In this document: positions 36,801-44,616 of the stretch, in pieces
How positions within the stretch are numbered: position 1 is the stretch's first letter
Layout of the letters: every line of letters begins with the position of its first letter
NCBI RefSeq assembly: GCF_002224245.2
Contig: NZ_NKHK02000004.1
Coordinates: 1-64,000 of the forward strand
Length of the DNA stretch: 64,000 bases
DNA from: Moraxella sp. VT-16-12
GTDB lineage: Bacteria > Pseudomonadota > Gammaproteobacteria > Pseudomonadales > Moraxellaceae
Direction: 5' to 3'
Position numbers and translations under genes: made by a program
Notes under the pieces: model-generated
Told to the model about the DNA's origin: nothing
Seen by the model: only the letters and a program-made list of their open reading frames with translations
Database searches by the model: none

Positions 36801-38414
36801 CATGGTGAAGGGGTGAAAAATATCATTGGTGGTAATACCACTTATGACCCAGCCACAGGTGCTTATACCAACGCAGACATCGGTGGCACAGGCAAGGGTA
36901 ATATCCATGACGCCATTGCTTCTATTAACACTACCGCCAACGCAGGTTGGAATGTGCAAACCAACGCTGGTAATAAAACCAACGTTAAGCCAAGCGATAC
37001 GGTGAACTTTATTGATGGCAGTAACATCAAAATCACCAACGATGGTACAAATATTACGGTGGCAACGGCTGATGACCTTACCGTTAATAGTGTAACTGCG
37101 GGCAATACTGTGGTTAATAATGCAGGCGTTAAAGTGGGCGATGTACAGATAACCGCTGGCGGTATCAACGCAGGTAACCAGCAAATCACCAACCTAAAAA
37201 GCGGTCTAAATGGCAAGACGCTTGACGACATCAAAGCTGACGCTAGTGCACCTGAGCGTAGCAATGCAGCGACCATTGGTGATTTGGCAACTGTACAAAA
37301 CAATGTAACCAACATCACTCATAACTATAACACGGTCATTGGTGGCAGCAGTGCAGATGGCAAAGTACTTGACAGTCAAGGCAATGTTGTAACAGACAAT
37401 CAAGGCAACAGAATTGATGTGGCAGACGCTCTAAAAACTTACAATGTCCAAGACAACAAAGCTAAAACTGACAACACCATCATCACCGCCATTAAAAACA
37501 TGAATGAAGGCGGCATTAAGTTCTTCCACGTTAATGATGGTACGGGTGAACAAAATATTGCAGGTACAGATACTCATAAAGAAGACTCTACTGCATCAGG
37601 CAAGTTTGCCGCAGCTGTTGGTTATGAAGCCCAATCCACAGGCGAAAATGCGCTTGCCTTTGGTAAGGGTTCGCAGGCTTTGGCAAAAAATGCCATTGCT
37701 ATCGGTACGGGCAATATTGTCAGAGGTGAGAATTCTGGTGCCATCGGCGACCCAAGTATCATCAATGGTGCTAACAGTTATAGTGTAGGTAATAATAACA
37801 CTGTTACGACTGATAAGACCTTTGTGTTGGGTAATGAAGTGAAGCAAACAGTTGCTAATTCTGTATTCTTGGGTGATAAGTCATCGTCAGCAGGTATACA
37901 CACAAAAGCCAAAGGTGAACATTATACCTATGCAGGTGCTAATGATGACAATGTGGTGGGCGTGTCTGGTAGAACTGCTCCTGTTGGTGTGGTCAGTGTT
38001 GGTACCGAAGGCGGTCAAACTCGCCAAATTCAAAACGTGGCGGCAGGTGTTGTCTCAGCCAATAGTACCGATGCCATTAACGGTTCACAGCTTTATTATA
38101 CCAATGAAGCGATTACCAATGTTGCTAATAACACCATCAATATGGGCAATCAGCTAAACAACCGCATCAACGATGTGGCAGACGATGCAAATGCAGGTGT
38201 GTCATCAGCGATGGCAATGGCATCTTTGCCACAGGCTTATCTGCCAGGTAAATCCATGATTACAGGTGGTGTTGCCAGCTACAATGGTGAAGGTGCGGTG
38301 GCAGTAGGTCTGTCTAAACTGTCTGATAATGGTCGCTGGGTGCTAAAAATCAGTGGTTCTGCTGATACCCAAGGCAATGCAGGCGGCTCAATCGGTGCAG
38401 GCTTCCACTTCTAA
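30885..38414 (+). CDS. Giant trimeric autotransporter adhesin (ESPR, YadA/Hia type)
   Basis: About 2509 residues, type Vc secretion. Parts in order: extended signal peptide (MNKIYRVVWNKETNTW..., cleavage near AMA|ANG, residue 67); a very long YadA-like head of left-handed beta-roll repeats with S-V-A-I-G / A-V-G motifs (about 90-1035); a neck (DAVNVAQLK, about 1050); a stalk with repeated neck and Trp-ring-like modules (NAGWNVQTN, DTDAVNVSQLKG), about 1070-2220; a second short head (about 2230-2370); a last neck (STDAINGSQLYY); and the YadA anchor ending in GAGFHF. Such proteins mediate adhesion, autoagglutination or serum resistance. ATG at 30885 is chosen because ESPR begins there, with GGAA upstream; 30801 would precede it. 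A TpgA-like gene follows. Confidence 0.93.
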   Translation: MNKIYRVVWNKETNTWTAVCEYAKSKGKSSSSSGVVGTLSNGVFTAVRFTYTALVSALILVSGQAMAANGTEFQNGTDQACYYDTTSESVICGDVSTKTEDTPGTKTAKSVVLGKGATNTGESNVAVGISASSAGTSSVAVGDRAKAGSDQTIAVGQNAQANARWDVSIGRQAGWNATAPAGDKPEGRNVAIGDAALKNGLDVNNNNVMGTSAGENLKGSHNVIIGTYANAAEAIESAENNGSTKLQINSKTRSVSIIDSVNATKEVNYVETSNSVAIGHRALTTKAAGVAIGQQAKAFGNTSTAVGNGTRALGDNSVAMGNTANAGSGSAIAIGLHANYDSTANTAEAKYRATGASSVAIGARTHAGATHAVTIGTEATTSTTGQGSVAVGSFSKAVGINAAAVGQASQASGQNSFAGGNDSHAVGTSAVSLGDGAGKGTATFANGVKTGGDYASGNSSTAVGTYTKAAGVGATALGVAADAQAYRSVSVGAYSAASANSTVAVGDTSVASATGATAVGEGSLASELDATALGNDTVASGKQSLAVGNLSKATGLGATAIGNNSKAEAEGAQAFGQSSVASALNAAAVGRLATASGERASAFGVGNTASGASSFAGGDMSVAAGADTIAIGKNAHSADLGVISIGRQSGSAGVDLANKGTSDQVADRTKAGKTNASGLVNVTSIGNEAGKDTINNNYGVNIGYQAGSGGYNSTYGEGVAIGNKTGGVDKTNTTVKTAMETFSAGQGATDNAIITGNTNTAISSRAGVNALGHDNVAIGKDAGGYSSGSSNIAIGRHAGRASKLNTPNNEATRVIDGDVFSNARNTISMGEWANASGNDAVAIGRLAQAPVEDSIAIGRGVKTELLAGDGVGDREGMIAIGSETTKASGKAAISIGRNAQGIGRGTVALGDASKSLAGQGVAIGAQANVANTAAGGVAIGSVAKSQGLLAVALGSQSESSANHSVALGTLSQANRAALTPNNVATSDTATVNANQVYALSHASNTDKQAVGATVKGNLGAVSVGTEARTLGNTQIAAATRQIINVAAGSEDSDAVNVAQLKAVANQIAPADNTTIVKNQTGALKVNTAPITVVAAGEPNAGSVSVASGDEGKLATAGDIANAINNSGFTLTASGRNGSLVKSGATVDLKNTDGNIVISKADDSNDVNFDLNEVVAIGTSGGSSRIIIDGRGNIGNIRGLSRNLPKTQSENTAGPGNPSNVTTKQTLPDNVSLITSNAATVGDVLNVGWNVQTNGDATDFVRTYDTVNFADGVGTTITSETDGDKTTFKVNVNAQGLAESAQLPVVYTDGFGNKVYKHTDGKFYDEPNGQGDQIAPGDIVATMQAADGSVVKPTSLTNVAAGANDTDAVNVSQLKGAVTALGGGAQVNLDGSFKAPTYTLTDGNPSLGDTTTYHNVGDALAGLNTAVNQSLSFSGDAGDAFDRKLGSAIKLTGGVTESTKLTDNNIGVVAKDGILDIKLAKDIDLGNDGSVTTGGVQVNNEGLTIIDGPSITKSNGINAGNKVIADVASNLPTTQNNTAIQGSPSNATKAQEAPTNADTIKNNAATVGDVLNAGWNVQTNGDATDFVRTYDTVNFADGVGTTITSETDGDKTTFKVNVNAQGLAESAQLPVVYTKADGTKVYKVGDKFFDNKAGTGTEVPATDIIASMQNADGTITPTTLANIKAGTKDTDAVNVSQLKGVADTLGGGASINADGTINAPTYNITNPADGAVIKAQNVGDALNALNTAVNNPLAFAGDTGLFNRKLGQTTTIKGGITDENKLSNSNIGVVAKDGALDIKLAKDITIDSVTTGNTTVNNEGIIIKAPAGNNTVTDVKLTANGLNNGGNKITNVAEGTVDTDAVNFAQLKEVQKTAKAAKTEVQAGNNMAVTYSTGADGQTIYNVATKPDVLFDSVTVGTGTNQVILDDTGVKVGGKTYISGTGLNANNKKVTNVAKGDVSANSKDAINGSQLYAHGEGVKNIIGGNTTYDPATGAYTNADIGGTGKGNIHDAIASINTTANAGWNVQTNAGNKTNVKPSDTVNFIDGSNIKITNDGTNITVATADDLTVNSVTAGNTVVNNAGVKVGDVQITAGGINAGNQQITNLKSGLNGKTLDDIKADASAPERSNAATIGDLATVQNNVTNITHNYNTVIGGSSADGKVLDSQGNVVTDNQGNRIDVADALKTYNVQDNKAKTDNTIITAIKNMNEGGIKFFHVNDGTGEQNIAGTDTHKEDSTASGKFAAAVGYEAQSTGENALAFGKGSQALAKNAIAIGTGNIVRGENSGAIGDPSIINGANSYSVGNNNTVTTDKTFVLGNEVKQTVANSVFLGDKSSSAGIHTKAKGEHYTYAGANDDNVVGVSGRTAPVGVVSVGTEGGQTRQIQNVAAGVVSANSTDAINGSQLYYTNEAITNVANNTINMGNQLNNRINDVADDANAGVSSAMAMASLPQAYLPGKSMITGGVASYNGEGAVAVGLSKLSDNGRWVLKISGSADTQGNAGGSIGAGFHF
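34589..34804 (+). repeat. Internal duplication of the stalk module, copy 1
   Basis: 216 bases, identical to 35567-35782 except at one position (34621 T versus 35599 C, a Val/Ala change). The copies are 978 bases (326 codons) apart, and diverged similarity extends around them, for example GVVAKDG...LDIKLAKDI near 35280 and 36243. Confidence 0.95.
35567..35782 (+). repeat. Internal duplication of the stalk module, copy 2
   Basis: Second copy of the 216-base block at 34589. It begins at NNAATVGDVLNAGWN and ends at LPVVYT, so the repeat covers a whole Trp-ring/neck-like unit and keeps the frame. Confidence 0.95.
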
Positions 38415-38442
38415 TATTGGTTTTGATTGGTTTAATGATGAT

Positions 38443-38468
38443 AAAATACCACTTTTGGGTGGTATTTT
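38443..38468 (+). terminator. Possible leaky terminator between the adhesin and the TpgA-like gene
   Basis: AAAATACCAC / GTGGTATTTT with a six-base loop, ending in only four T before an A-rich RBS. It could reduce read-through into the downstream gene rather than stop it. Confidence 0.5.
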
Positions 38469-38484
38469 AAAAAAAGGATAAAAT

Positions 38485-39345
38485 ATGAATATGATAAAAC
38501 TTACCACCTTGGCACTTGTGGCAGGTATTGGCTTGACAGGCTGTATGGGCACAAAACATCTTAGCCAAAACATCAGCGATGACGGTCGTATCAGCTCACA
38601 AGATGACATTGTGTTTCCACAGTTGGATAAAGCATGGCAAAAAGATGGTCAATTTCCCAATAGTGAAAACTTATCTAAAATCCGTGCAGGTGTTTCAAAA
38701 GATGAGCTGTATCAGCTGATTGGTCGCCCCCATTTTAGCGAAGCCCAAAAAGCCCGTGAATGGGATTATATCTTAAAGTTTTACCAAGCGGACAATTCTG
38801 TAAAAATTTGCCAATATAAAGTCATCTTTGACAAAGATTACAAAGGTCAAGAATTTTATTGGTTGCCAGCAGATTGTGCTAATTATGCCAAACCTTCATC
38901 AGCTCACACAGCCATGACACCTGTTGTTGCTAATTCTGTGGTGGGTGTGCAGCTTCATCATGATAATTTTGGGCTAGGTGCGGATGCTTTGTTTGATTTT
39001 GATAAATGGCAACTGTCGCACATGAAAGCCGAAGGACGTGGTAAATTAAACGAAATTGCCACGCAAATTTTGGCTCATGGCGATAAGATTGGTCAAATCG
39101 TCATCACAGGCTATACCGACCGTTTGGGTGATGAGATGTACAACATGAATCTGTCCATGCTAAGAGCTCAAACCGTGCGTGAATATTTGATTTCAAAGGG
39201 GGTTAATCCTGCTCAAATCATCGCCACAGGTGGCGGTAAGTCCATGCCTGTCAAAGAGTGTAGCAACAAGCAGTCTCATCAATCGCTCATCAACTGCTTA
39301 GAGCCAAACCGCCGTGTTGAAGTGTCTGTCAGCTACTATAAATAA
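38485..39345 (+). CDS. tpgA: TpgA-like SmpA/OmlA-OmpA lipoprotein
   Basis: 286 residues: lipoprotein signal with lipidation at Cys20 (GIGLTGC), a SmpA/OmlA (BamE-like) domain at about 60-140 (VSKDELYQLIGRPHF), and an OmpA-like peptidoglycan-binding domain at about 155-285 (ITGYTDRLGDEMYNMNLS, RAQTVREYL, EPNRRVEVSV). The same domain pair and the position directly behind a trimeric autotransporter define TpgA of Acinetobacter, which helps the adhesin reach or stay in the outer membrane and ties it to peptidoglycan. RBS AAAGGATAAA. Name given by architecture and context. Confidence 0.85.
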   Translation: MNMIKLTTLALVAGIGLTGCMGTKHLSQNISDDGRISSQDDIVFPQLDKAWQKDGQFPNSENLSKIRAGVSKDELYQLIGRPHFSEAQKAREWDYILKFYQADNSVKICQYKVIFDKDYKGQEFYWLPADCANYAKPSSAHTAMTPVVANSVVGVQLHHDNFGLGADALFDFDKWQLSHMKAEGRGKLNEIATQILAHGDKIGQIVITGYTDRLGDEMYNMNLSMLRAQTVREYLISKGVNPAQIIATGGGKSMPVKECSNKQSHQSLINCLEPNRRVEVSVSYYK

Positions 39346-39362
39346 GCAAACAACACATAAAT

Positions 39363-39394
39363 AAAAAGAACAGGTTTTTTTCCTGTTCTTTTTT
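39363..39394. terminator. Bidirectional terminator
   Basis: AAAAAGAACAGG / CCTGTTCTTTTTT around a T7 loop, between the convergent tpgA-like and aminotransferase genes. Confidence 0.85.
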
Positions 39395-39408
39395 GTTGTG
39401 AAGAGCCA

Positions 39409-40533
39409 TCAAGCAAATACCACATCACAAACTTGTTTAAAGCGAGCAACCGTGCCATCTATGTCGGTCAGTTTGTCCAGTCCAAACAGCCCAATTCTAA
39501 AACTTTTATAATCAGCAGGTTCGCCAACTTGCAAAGGCACGCCACCTGCGATTTGTACGCCGTGCTGACCAAAGGCAACGCCCTTGTGAATTTCATCACT
39601 AGGAGCATGACAGACAATCACGCCAACAGCTTGATGGGTGGAATCTGCCACGCTGTGTACGCCTTTATCTGTTAAAACGGTGAGTATTTCTTGACCTAGG
39701 CGGATTTGAGCGGATTTGAGCGTGTCAAAACCGATGTTTTGACATTCAAGTAGGGTGTCTCTAAGCTGTTTTAAGCCATCAGTTGGCATGGTGGCATAGT
39801 AGGCGTGCCCACCATTTTCATAAGCGGTCATGATGTTTGCCCATGCCTTTAAATCTAGGGCAAAACTTGTACTGGGGCTGTCAGCCAATAAGGTTTTAGC
39901 ACGTTCAGAGAGCATGACCAGTCCACAGCAAGGCGTGCTAGACAGTCCTTTTTGGGGGGCAGAAATCAGCACATCTATGCCAAGCTCTTTCATGTCTAGC
40001 CACAAGCAGCCTGACGCAATGCAGTCAATCACCAAAATCCCACCGACATCATGCACCGCTTGGGCTAAGGTTTTGATATATTCATCAGATAACATCATGC
40101 CAGATGCTGTCTCAACGTGTGGAGCAAATACCACATTTGGGCGGTGGGCGTGAATATGAGCGATGACATCATCTATGTTGGCAGGGGCAAAGGTGGGTCT
40201 GTCATCTGTCATGCGTGCCTTAAACACGGTGCTACTTTTGGCAATACGTCCTGTATCTAGGATTTGTGTCCAGCGATAGCTAAACCAACCATTTCTGATG
40301 ATAAGTACGTCCTTGTCGGTGGCAAAGGCACGAGCGACTGATTCCATGCCAAATGTTCCAGAGCCTGGTACGATGGCAACGCCGTCTGCTTGGTAGAGTG
40401 TTTTTAAAATGGCGGACAGGTCAGTCATTACAGTTTGAAAGGCTTTTGACATATGGTTTAAGGCACGGTCAGTATAGACAACTGAATACTCCAACAAGCC
40501 ATCAGGGTCAATATCTTGGCGTAAAGCAGGCAT
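39409..40533 (-). CDS. Class V PLP-dependent aminotransferase
   Basis: 374 residues of the alanine-glyoxylate/serine-pyruvate aminotransferase branch. Visible features are VPGSGTFGMESV near residue 55, the Asp of DCIASG that contacts PLP, and the Schiff-base Lys in SAPQKGLSSTP. The C-terminal half has FRIGLFG. The preferred amino donor cannot be told from sequence. RBS AAGGAAA before ATG; single-gene unit. Confidence 0.85.
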   Translation of the reverse strand: MPALRQDIDPDGLLEYSVVYTDRALNHMSKAFQTVMTDLSAILKTLYQADGVAIVPGSGTFGMESVARAFATDKDVLIIRNGWFSYRWTQILDTGRIAKSSTVFKARMTDDRPTFAPANIDDVIAHIHAHRPNVVFAPHVETASGMMLSDEYIKTLAQAVHDVGGILVIDCIASGCLWLDMKELGIDVLISAPQKGLSSTPCCGLVMLSERAKTLLADSPSTSFALDLKAWANIMTAYENGGHAYYATMPTDGLKQLRDTLLECQNIGFDTLKSAQIRLGQEILTVLTDKGVHSVADSTHQAVGVIVCHAPSDEIHKGVAFGQHGVQIAGGVPLQVGEPADYKSFRIGLFGLDKLTDIDGTVARFKQVCDVVFA

Positions 40534-40698
40534 AAAATTTCCTTTTAAAAAACAATCAAACCGCTAATTTACCCAAATTTTTTATAAAAAGCAATGATAA
40601 TCTGATGTTTTCATCGCTTCACATAAAGCTTGACAAATATCGCCTAGCCATTCATCATCTTTTTTGTTACAATCAAATAAACTATTTGGATAGCAACG

Positions 40699-41211
40699 AT
40701 GACCCAAAAAACCCTACCTGCCAACATTGGCTTGGATAAATATGCAAAATTAGGCTTTCATTGGCAAGGCACAGTACTGGCAAGTGAATTTTCTCGCCTG
40801 ATTGGTGAAATTTTACAAGATACCCCCTTATCATTGACGGTGGATTTTATTCGTCAAGATGGTATTTTGTGGCTGACTTATGATGTCAAAGGGACATTGC
40901 CCGTGTCGTGCCAACGCTGTCTTACGTCGGCACAAATGGACGTGTCGGGACATTATCAAATGGCGATTATAGAGCATGAAGACCAAGTAGCCCAAATCCA
41001 AGACCAAGACTATGTGTTTTTGTCTGAGCTTGGCAATCCTACGCATTTGCCCATCAAAGATTTAATAGAAGATGAGCTGTTATTACTCAATCCTTTTTCT
41101 TTTCGTCATGAGGATTGTGAGCTTTTGACCGATAGTGTGGGCGAGATTGAGCAGGCGGATGATGACAACCCTTTTGCGGTGTTGGCAAGCTTAAAAAGTA
41201 AACCTTCATAA
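40699..41211 (+). CDS. yceD: YceD/DUF177 family protein
   Basis: 170 residues with the DUF177 core: CQRCL with its Cys pair near residue 75, and the acidic DLIEDELLLLNPFSF motif. In most bacteria this protein sits directly before rpmF, as here, and affects 23S rRNA accumulation. The rpmF gene follows after 160 bases with its own promoter. Confidence 0.9.
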   Translation: MTQKTLPANIGLDKYAKLGFHWQGTVLASEFSRLIGEILQDTPLSLTVDFIRQDGILWLTYDVKGTLPVSCQRCLTSAQMDVSGHYQMAIIEHEDQVAQIQDQDYVFLSELGNPTHLPIKDLIEDELLLLNPFSFRHEDCELLTDSVGEIEQADDDNPFAVLASLKSKPS

Positions 41212-41237
41212 AAAATGATAAATTTTTATGTTTTTCT

Positions 41238-41266
41238 TTGAAAATCCTAGATTTTTTGGGTATAAT
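41238..41266 (+). promoter_or_regulatory. Strong sigma70 promoter of rpmF
   Basis: TTGAAA, 17 bases, TATAAT (perfect -10), about 107 bases upstream of rpmF and just after yceD. The leader of about 100 bases is unusually long for so small a gene. Confidence 0.8.
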
Positions 41267-41373
41267 ATGCCGTTTAATGCGTCTTGTGATATTAGGGTCA
41301 AAATGATGCTGATGACTATAAAGACACAAAACCGATTTTAGGCGAAGCCTTACACCAGTTTTAGGAGTTTATC

Positions 41374-41562
41374 ATGGCAGTTCAACAAAACCGTAAAAGC
41401 CGTTCACGCCGAGACATGCGTCGTTCACATGACCGTATCAGCGTTGCTACTTTGAGCATTGACAGCACCACAGGCGAAAAACACATTCGCCACCACGCCA
41501 CCAAAGATGGCTTTTATCGTGGTCGCCAGCTATTTAAAGTAAAAGCCGTAGAAGAAGCCTAA
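41374..41562 (+). CDS. rpmF: 50S ribosomal protein L32
   Basis: 62 residues, basic, with the L32 opening [20 protein letters not shown]. The zinc-ribbon cysteines are absent: GEKHIRHH and FYRGRQL stand where C+ forms have CxxC. This is the common zinc-free form. RBS TTTTAGGAG. It has its own promoter and terminator. Confidence 0.97.
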   Translation: MAVQQNRKSRSRRDMRRSHDRISVATLSIDSTTGEKHIRHHATKDGFYRGRQLFKVKAVEEA

Positions 41563-41586
41563 TTCTATATTAGTCTATGGTGTATC

Positions 41587-41624
41587 AAAGCCAAGTTGTG
41601 TGAATTCATGGACTTGGCTTTTTT
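41587..41624 (+). terminator. rpmF terminator
   Basis: AAAGCCAAGT / ACTTGGCTTT with a 15-base loop and a T tract. Confidence 0.8.
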
Positions 41625-41644
41625 ATTTGATTAAAAAACATACA

Positions 41645-41674
41645 TTACAAATGTTCTTTAAACTGTGGTACAAT
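41645..41674 (+). promoter_or_regulatory. Probable promoter of fabD-fabG
   Basis: TTACAA, 18 bases, TACAAT, ending 35 bases before the fabD ATG. Confidence 0.5.
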
Positions 41675-41709
41675 GAGCCACCTAAGCAAATAATACAGAT
41701 GGGTAATCT

Positions 41710-42663
41710 ATGACTGAGCATAATAAACGTATCGCTGTGGTGTTCCCCGGTCAAGGGTCGCAGACGGTAGGCATGATGAATGAGCTTGCTGAGCATTTTG
41801 AAGTCATCAAAGCAACTTTTGATGAAGCAAGTTTGGCGTTGGGCTTTGATTTGTGGGAGATTACCCATGATGAGACACGTTTGCACCAAACCAAATTTAC
41901 TCAACCTGCATTATTGGCAGCAAGTGTGGCGATTTGGCGAATTGTCAAAGATAAGCTAGATAAGCAAGGGATTAGCCCTTTGTATTTGGCGGGACATTCT
42001 TTGGGTGAGTATTCGGCACTGGTGGCAAGCGGTGTGGTCAGTCTTAGTGATGCGGTCAAGCTGGTGCATGAGCGTGGCAAACTGATGACAAATGCGGTGG
42101 CAGGCATGGATACACAGATGGCGGCTGTGCTTGGCTTAGATGATGAGCAGGTGGTCAGTTTGTGTGATGATGCCAAAGACCAAGCAGGCAGTGTGAATGC
42201 TGCCAATTTTAACAGCCCAGGACAAGTGGTCATTGCAGGCACGCAGGTGGGTGTATCTCATGTGTTATCAGCAGTTGAAAATCTTGGCAAAAAGGCTGTG
42301 CCGCTTAAAGTCTCTGTACCATCGCATTGCGAACTGATGAATCCTGCCAGTCAAAAATTGGCTGAACTTTTGGCGGATACTTCCTTTCATCAAGCCCAAA
42401 TCCCTGTCATTCAAAACCGCCATGCAGAAGTTCACAGAGCGGTCAGCGACATCAAAACCGCTTTAACCGAACAGTTGTCCATGCCGGTTCAATGGTCAAA
42501 AACCATGCAAAAAATGGCAGAACAACACATAGACCTTATCATAGAATGTGGGCCAGGCAACGTATTATCCAATCTTGCCAAACGCCAACAAACACCCATC
42601 ACCGCTTTACCAACAGACAAACTTGCTCGTTTAGAAAAATTGGAGAAATTACATGAGTCGTAA
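41710..42663 (+). CDS. fabD: Malonyl-CoA:ACP transacylase FabD
   Basis: Loads malonate onto acyl carrier protein for fatty-acid synthesis. 317 residues with FPGQGSQ at the start, the nucleophile motif GHSLGEYSAL (Ser near 97), and the catalytic His in VPSHCELM. The end overlaps fabG by 11 bases. plsX and fabH, which often precede fabD, are not here. Confidence 0.96.
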   Translation: MTEHNKRIAVVFPGQGSQTVGMMNELAEHFEVIKATFDEASLALGFDLWEITHDETRLHQTKFTQPALLAASVAIWRIVKDKLDKQGISPLYLAGHSLGEYSALVASGVVSLSDAVKLVHERGKLMTNAVAGMDTQMAAVLGLDDEQVVSLCDDAKDQAGSVNAANFNSPGQVVIAGTQVGVSHVLSAVENLGKKAVPLKVSVPSHCELMNPASQKLAELLADTSFHQAQIPVIQNRHAEVHRAVSDIKTALTEQLSMPVQWSKTMQKMAEQHIDLIIECGPGNVLSNLAKRQQTPITALPTDKLARLEKLEKLHES

Positions 42664-43381
42664 AATCATTTTAGTAACAGGGGCAAGTCGTGGCATTGGG
42701 CGTGCCATCGCTGAACGGTTTGCCGAAGATGGTCATTTTGTCATTGGTACTGCCACCAGTGAAAAAGGGGCAGAAGCCATCGCTGAGTATTTGGGTGAGT
42801 CAGGTGGCATTGGGCGTGTGCTTGATGTGTGCGATGAAGTTGCCATTAATAAACTGTTTGAAGAGATAGACAGTGTTTATGGTGGCATCAATGTCTTGGT
42901 AAATAACGCAGGCATTACCAAAGATGGATTGCTCATGCGTATGAAAGATGATGATTGGGCAAGTGTGATTGACACCAATTTAACCAGCATTTATCGCATG
43001 AGTAAACGTGCGGTGCGTGGCATGATGAAAGCTCGTTTTGGACGTATCATCAACATCACGTCTGTGGTTGGTCAAATGGGCAATGCAGGGCAAGCCAACT
43101 ATGCAGCATCCAAGGCAGGTGCCGAAGGTTTCACCCGTTCGCTTGCTCGTGAGATTGGTTCTCGTGGTGTAACAGTAAACTGTGTCGCCCCAGGTTTTGT
43201 TGAGACGGACATGACCGAAGAGCTAGATGAACGCCTTATCAGCTCCATGTTAGACGCCGTGCCTGTGGGTCGCATGGGTCAGCCCCATGAGATTGCTGCG
43301 GCGGTAGCGTTTTTGGCAAGTGATGACGCCAGTTATATCACAGGCGAAGTCTTGGCAGTCAATGGCGGTATGTATATGTGA
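42653..43381 (+). CDS. fabG: 3-oxoacyl-ACP reductase FabG
   Basis: NADPH-dependent reductase of the fatty-acid elongation cycle. 242 residues, SDR fold: TGASRGIGRA, NNAG, Ser of NITSVVG, catalytic YAASKAG, and the C-terminal ITGEVLAVNGGMYM. Overlaps fabD by 11 bases, so the two are translationally coupled. Confidence 0.95.
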   Translation: MSRKIILVTGASRGIGRAIAERFAEDGHFVIGTATSEKGAEAIAEYLGESGGIGRVLDVCDEVAINKLFEEIDSVYGGINVLVNNAGITKDGLLMRMKDDDWASVIDTNLTSIYRMSKRAVRGMMKARFGRIINITSVVGQMGNAGQANYAASKAGAEGFTRSLAREIGSRGVTVNCVAPGFVETDMTEELDERLISSMLDAVPVGRMGQPHEIAAAVAFLASDDASYITGEVLAVNGGMYM

Positions 43382-43511
43382 TGTTTGATTGGTGATGGTA
43401 AACGAACCAATCTTAAAGGTGGGCGTGGCTTGGTACTGTGTCAATGAAGATGATAAAATCAACACACCAAATCATCAGCCAATTTAAATGTGAACAAACG
43501 TACCTAAGCAC

Positions 43512-43540
43512 TTGCACAAATTGCAAAAATGTTTTATCAT
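43512..43540 (+). promoter_or_regulatory. Probable acpP promoter
   Basis: TTGCAC, 17 bases, TATCAT, about 70 bases before the acpP ATG in the 227-base gap after fabG. The rest of that gap shows nothing else. Confidence 0.55.
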
Positions 43541-43608
43541 ACGCCAACCTTGTCATAAATCATCTTTGATGTGATGGCATTTCATTAACCCCAAAAAAGG
43601 ATACTCCC

Positions 43609-43842
43609 ATGAGCGACATTGAAGCCAAAGTAAAAGCCGCCGTTGCCGAACAGCTACAACTTAACGCTGATGATATTAACAATTCTGCGTCTTTTATGGA
43701 CGACCTAGGAGCTGACTCACTTGACCTAGTTGAGCTTGTGATGGCATTTGAAAATGAGTTTGGCATTACCATTCCTGACGAAGATTCTGCTGAACTGACC
43801 ACGGTTCAAAAAGCGATTGACTATGTAACTGCTAAGCTATAA
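43609..43842 (+). CDS. acpP: Acyl carrier protein
   Basis: 77 residues, acidic, with the phosphopantetheine site [13 protein letters not shown] (Ser37). Carries growing acyl chains in fatty-acid synthesis. It has its own promoter and terminator, which fits the high level of ACP needed relative to FabD/FabG. Confidence 0.98.
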   Translation: MSDIEAKVKAAVAEQLQLNADDINNSASFMDDLGADSLDLVELVMAFENEFGITIPDEDSAELTTVQKAIDYVTAKL

Positions 43843-43864
43843 TCAGCCCGGTTAAGTCCGACGG

Positions 43865-43890
43865 AAGCCACTTGCGACAGTGGCTTTTTT
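43865..43890 (+). terminator. acpP terminator
   Basis: AAGCCACT / AGTGGCTT with a six-base loop and T6. Confidence 0.88.
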
Positions 43891-44014
43891 GTTGGTAGGG
43901 TTTTTGCAAGATATGACTACATAAGCATAACAATTTTATGCCAAATATTACTGCAAGATGGGTGGATTTATAATAAGATAGTATGAATTCACTCACCAAC
44001 CCTTAGGAGACATC

Positions 44015-44509
44015 ATGGGTATTTTTAGTTTTGCCAGAGATATTGGCGATAAGATTTTTAACCGCAATAAAAAAGAAGACACGCCTGCCCCAGCACCAGT
44101 TGCCACACCATCTGCCCCTGCCGAGCCAACCGCCCAAGAGATTGCCAATCTGTTGCTTGCTCGTGTGCAAGCCAATGCTCAAATTGACAAGTTGTCAGTA
44201 AACTACAACGGCGATACTGATACTGTGGTATTATCTGGCGTTGCCCCATCACAAGCTGAGCGCGAAAAAGCCATTTTGGCGGCAGGCAATGTGCAGTATG
44301 TTGCTCAGGTAGAAGACAACATCACCGTAGAAGCTCCTGAGCCTGAGTCTCGTTTTTATACTGTCAAATCAGGTGATACACTTTCTAAAATCGCCAAAGA
44401 AATGTACGGCAATGCCAATGAGTACAACAAAATCTTTGAAGCGAACCGACCATTATTATCGCACCCTGATAAAATCTATGTCGGTCAAGTGTTGCGTATC
44501 CCTGCTTAA
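44015..44509 (+). CDS. BON-LysM domain protein (Kbp/YgaU-like)
   Basis: 164 residues: a short N-terminal segment (MGIFSFARDIGDKIF), a Pro/Ala linker, a BON domain (about 45-105) and a LysM domain (about 110-162, YTVKSGDTLSKIAKEMYGNANEYNKIFEANR). E. coli Kbp (YgaU) has this layout and binds K+. No signal peptide is visible, as in Kbp. RBS AGGAG before ATG; terminator follows. Confidence 0.88.
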   Translation: MGIFSFARDIGDKIFNRNKKEDTPAPAPVATPSAPAEPTAQEIANLLLARVQANAQIDKLSVNYNGDTDTVVLSGVAPSQAEREKAILAAGNVQYVAQVEDNITVEAPEPESRFYTVKSGDTLSKIAKEMYGNANEYNKIFEANRPLLSHPDKIYVGQVLRIPA

Positions 44510-44523
44510 TCAGCATTAACAAC

Positions 44524-44552
44524 AAAAGACAAATCTTAGGGTTTGTCTTTTT
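44524..44552 (+). terminator. Terminator of the BON-LysM gene
   Basis: AAAAGACAAA / TTTGTCTTTT with an eight-base loop and T tract. Confidence 0.85.
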
Positions 44553-44576
44553 ATTTGTGCTGTTGATATGACGACT

Positions 44577-44616
44577 AAAAAAACAAAGCCACAAACCTGG
44601 GGGAGCTTGTGGCTTT
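44577..44616 (-). terminator. Strong terminator of the candidate RNA
   Basis: On the minus strand AAAGCCACAA pairs with TTGTGGCTTT across a C-rich 12-base loop, followed by GTTTTTTT. It could also end transcripts from the endonuclease V gene. Confidence 0.85.
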
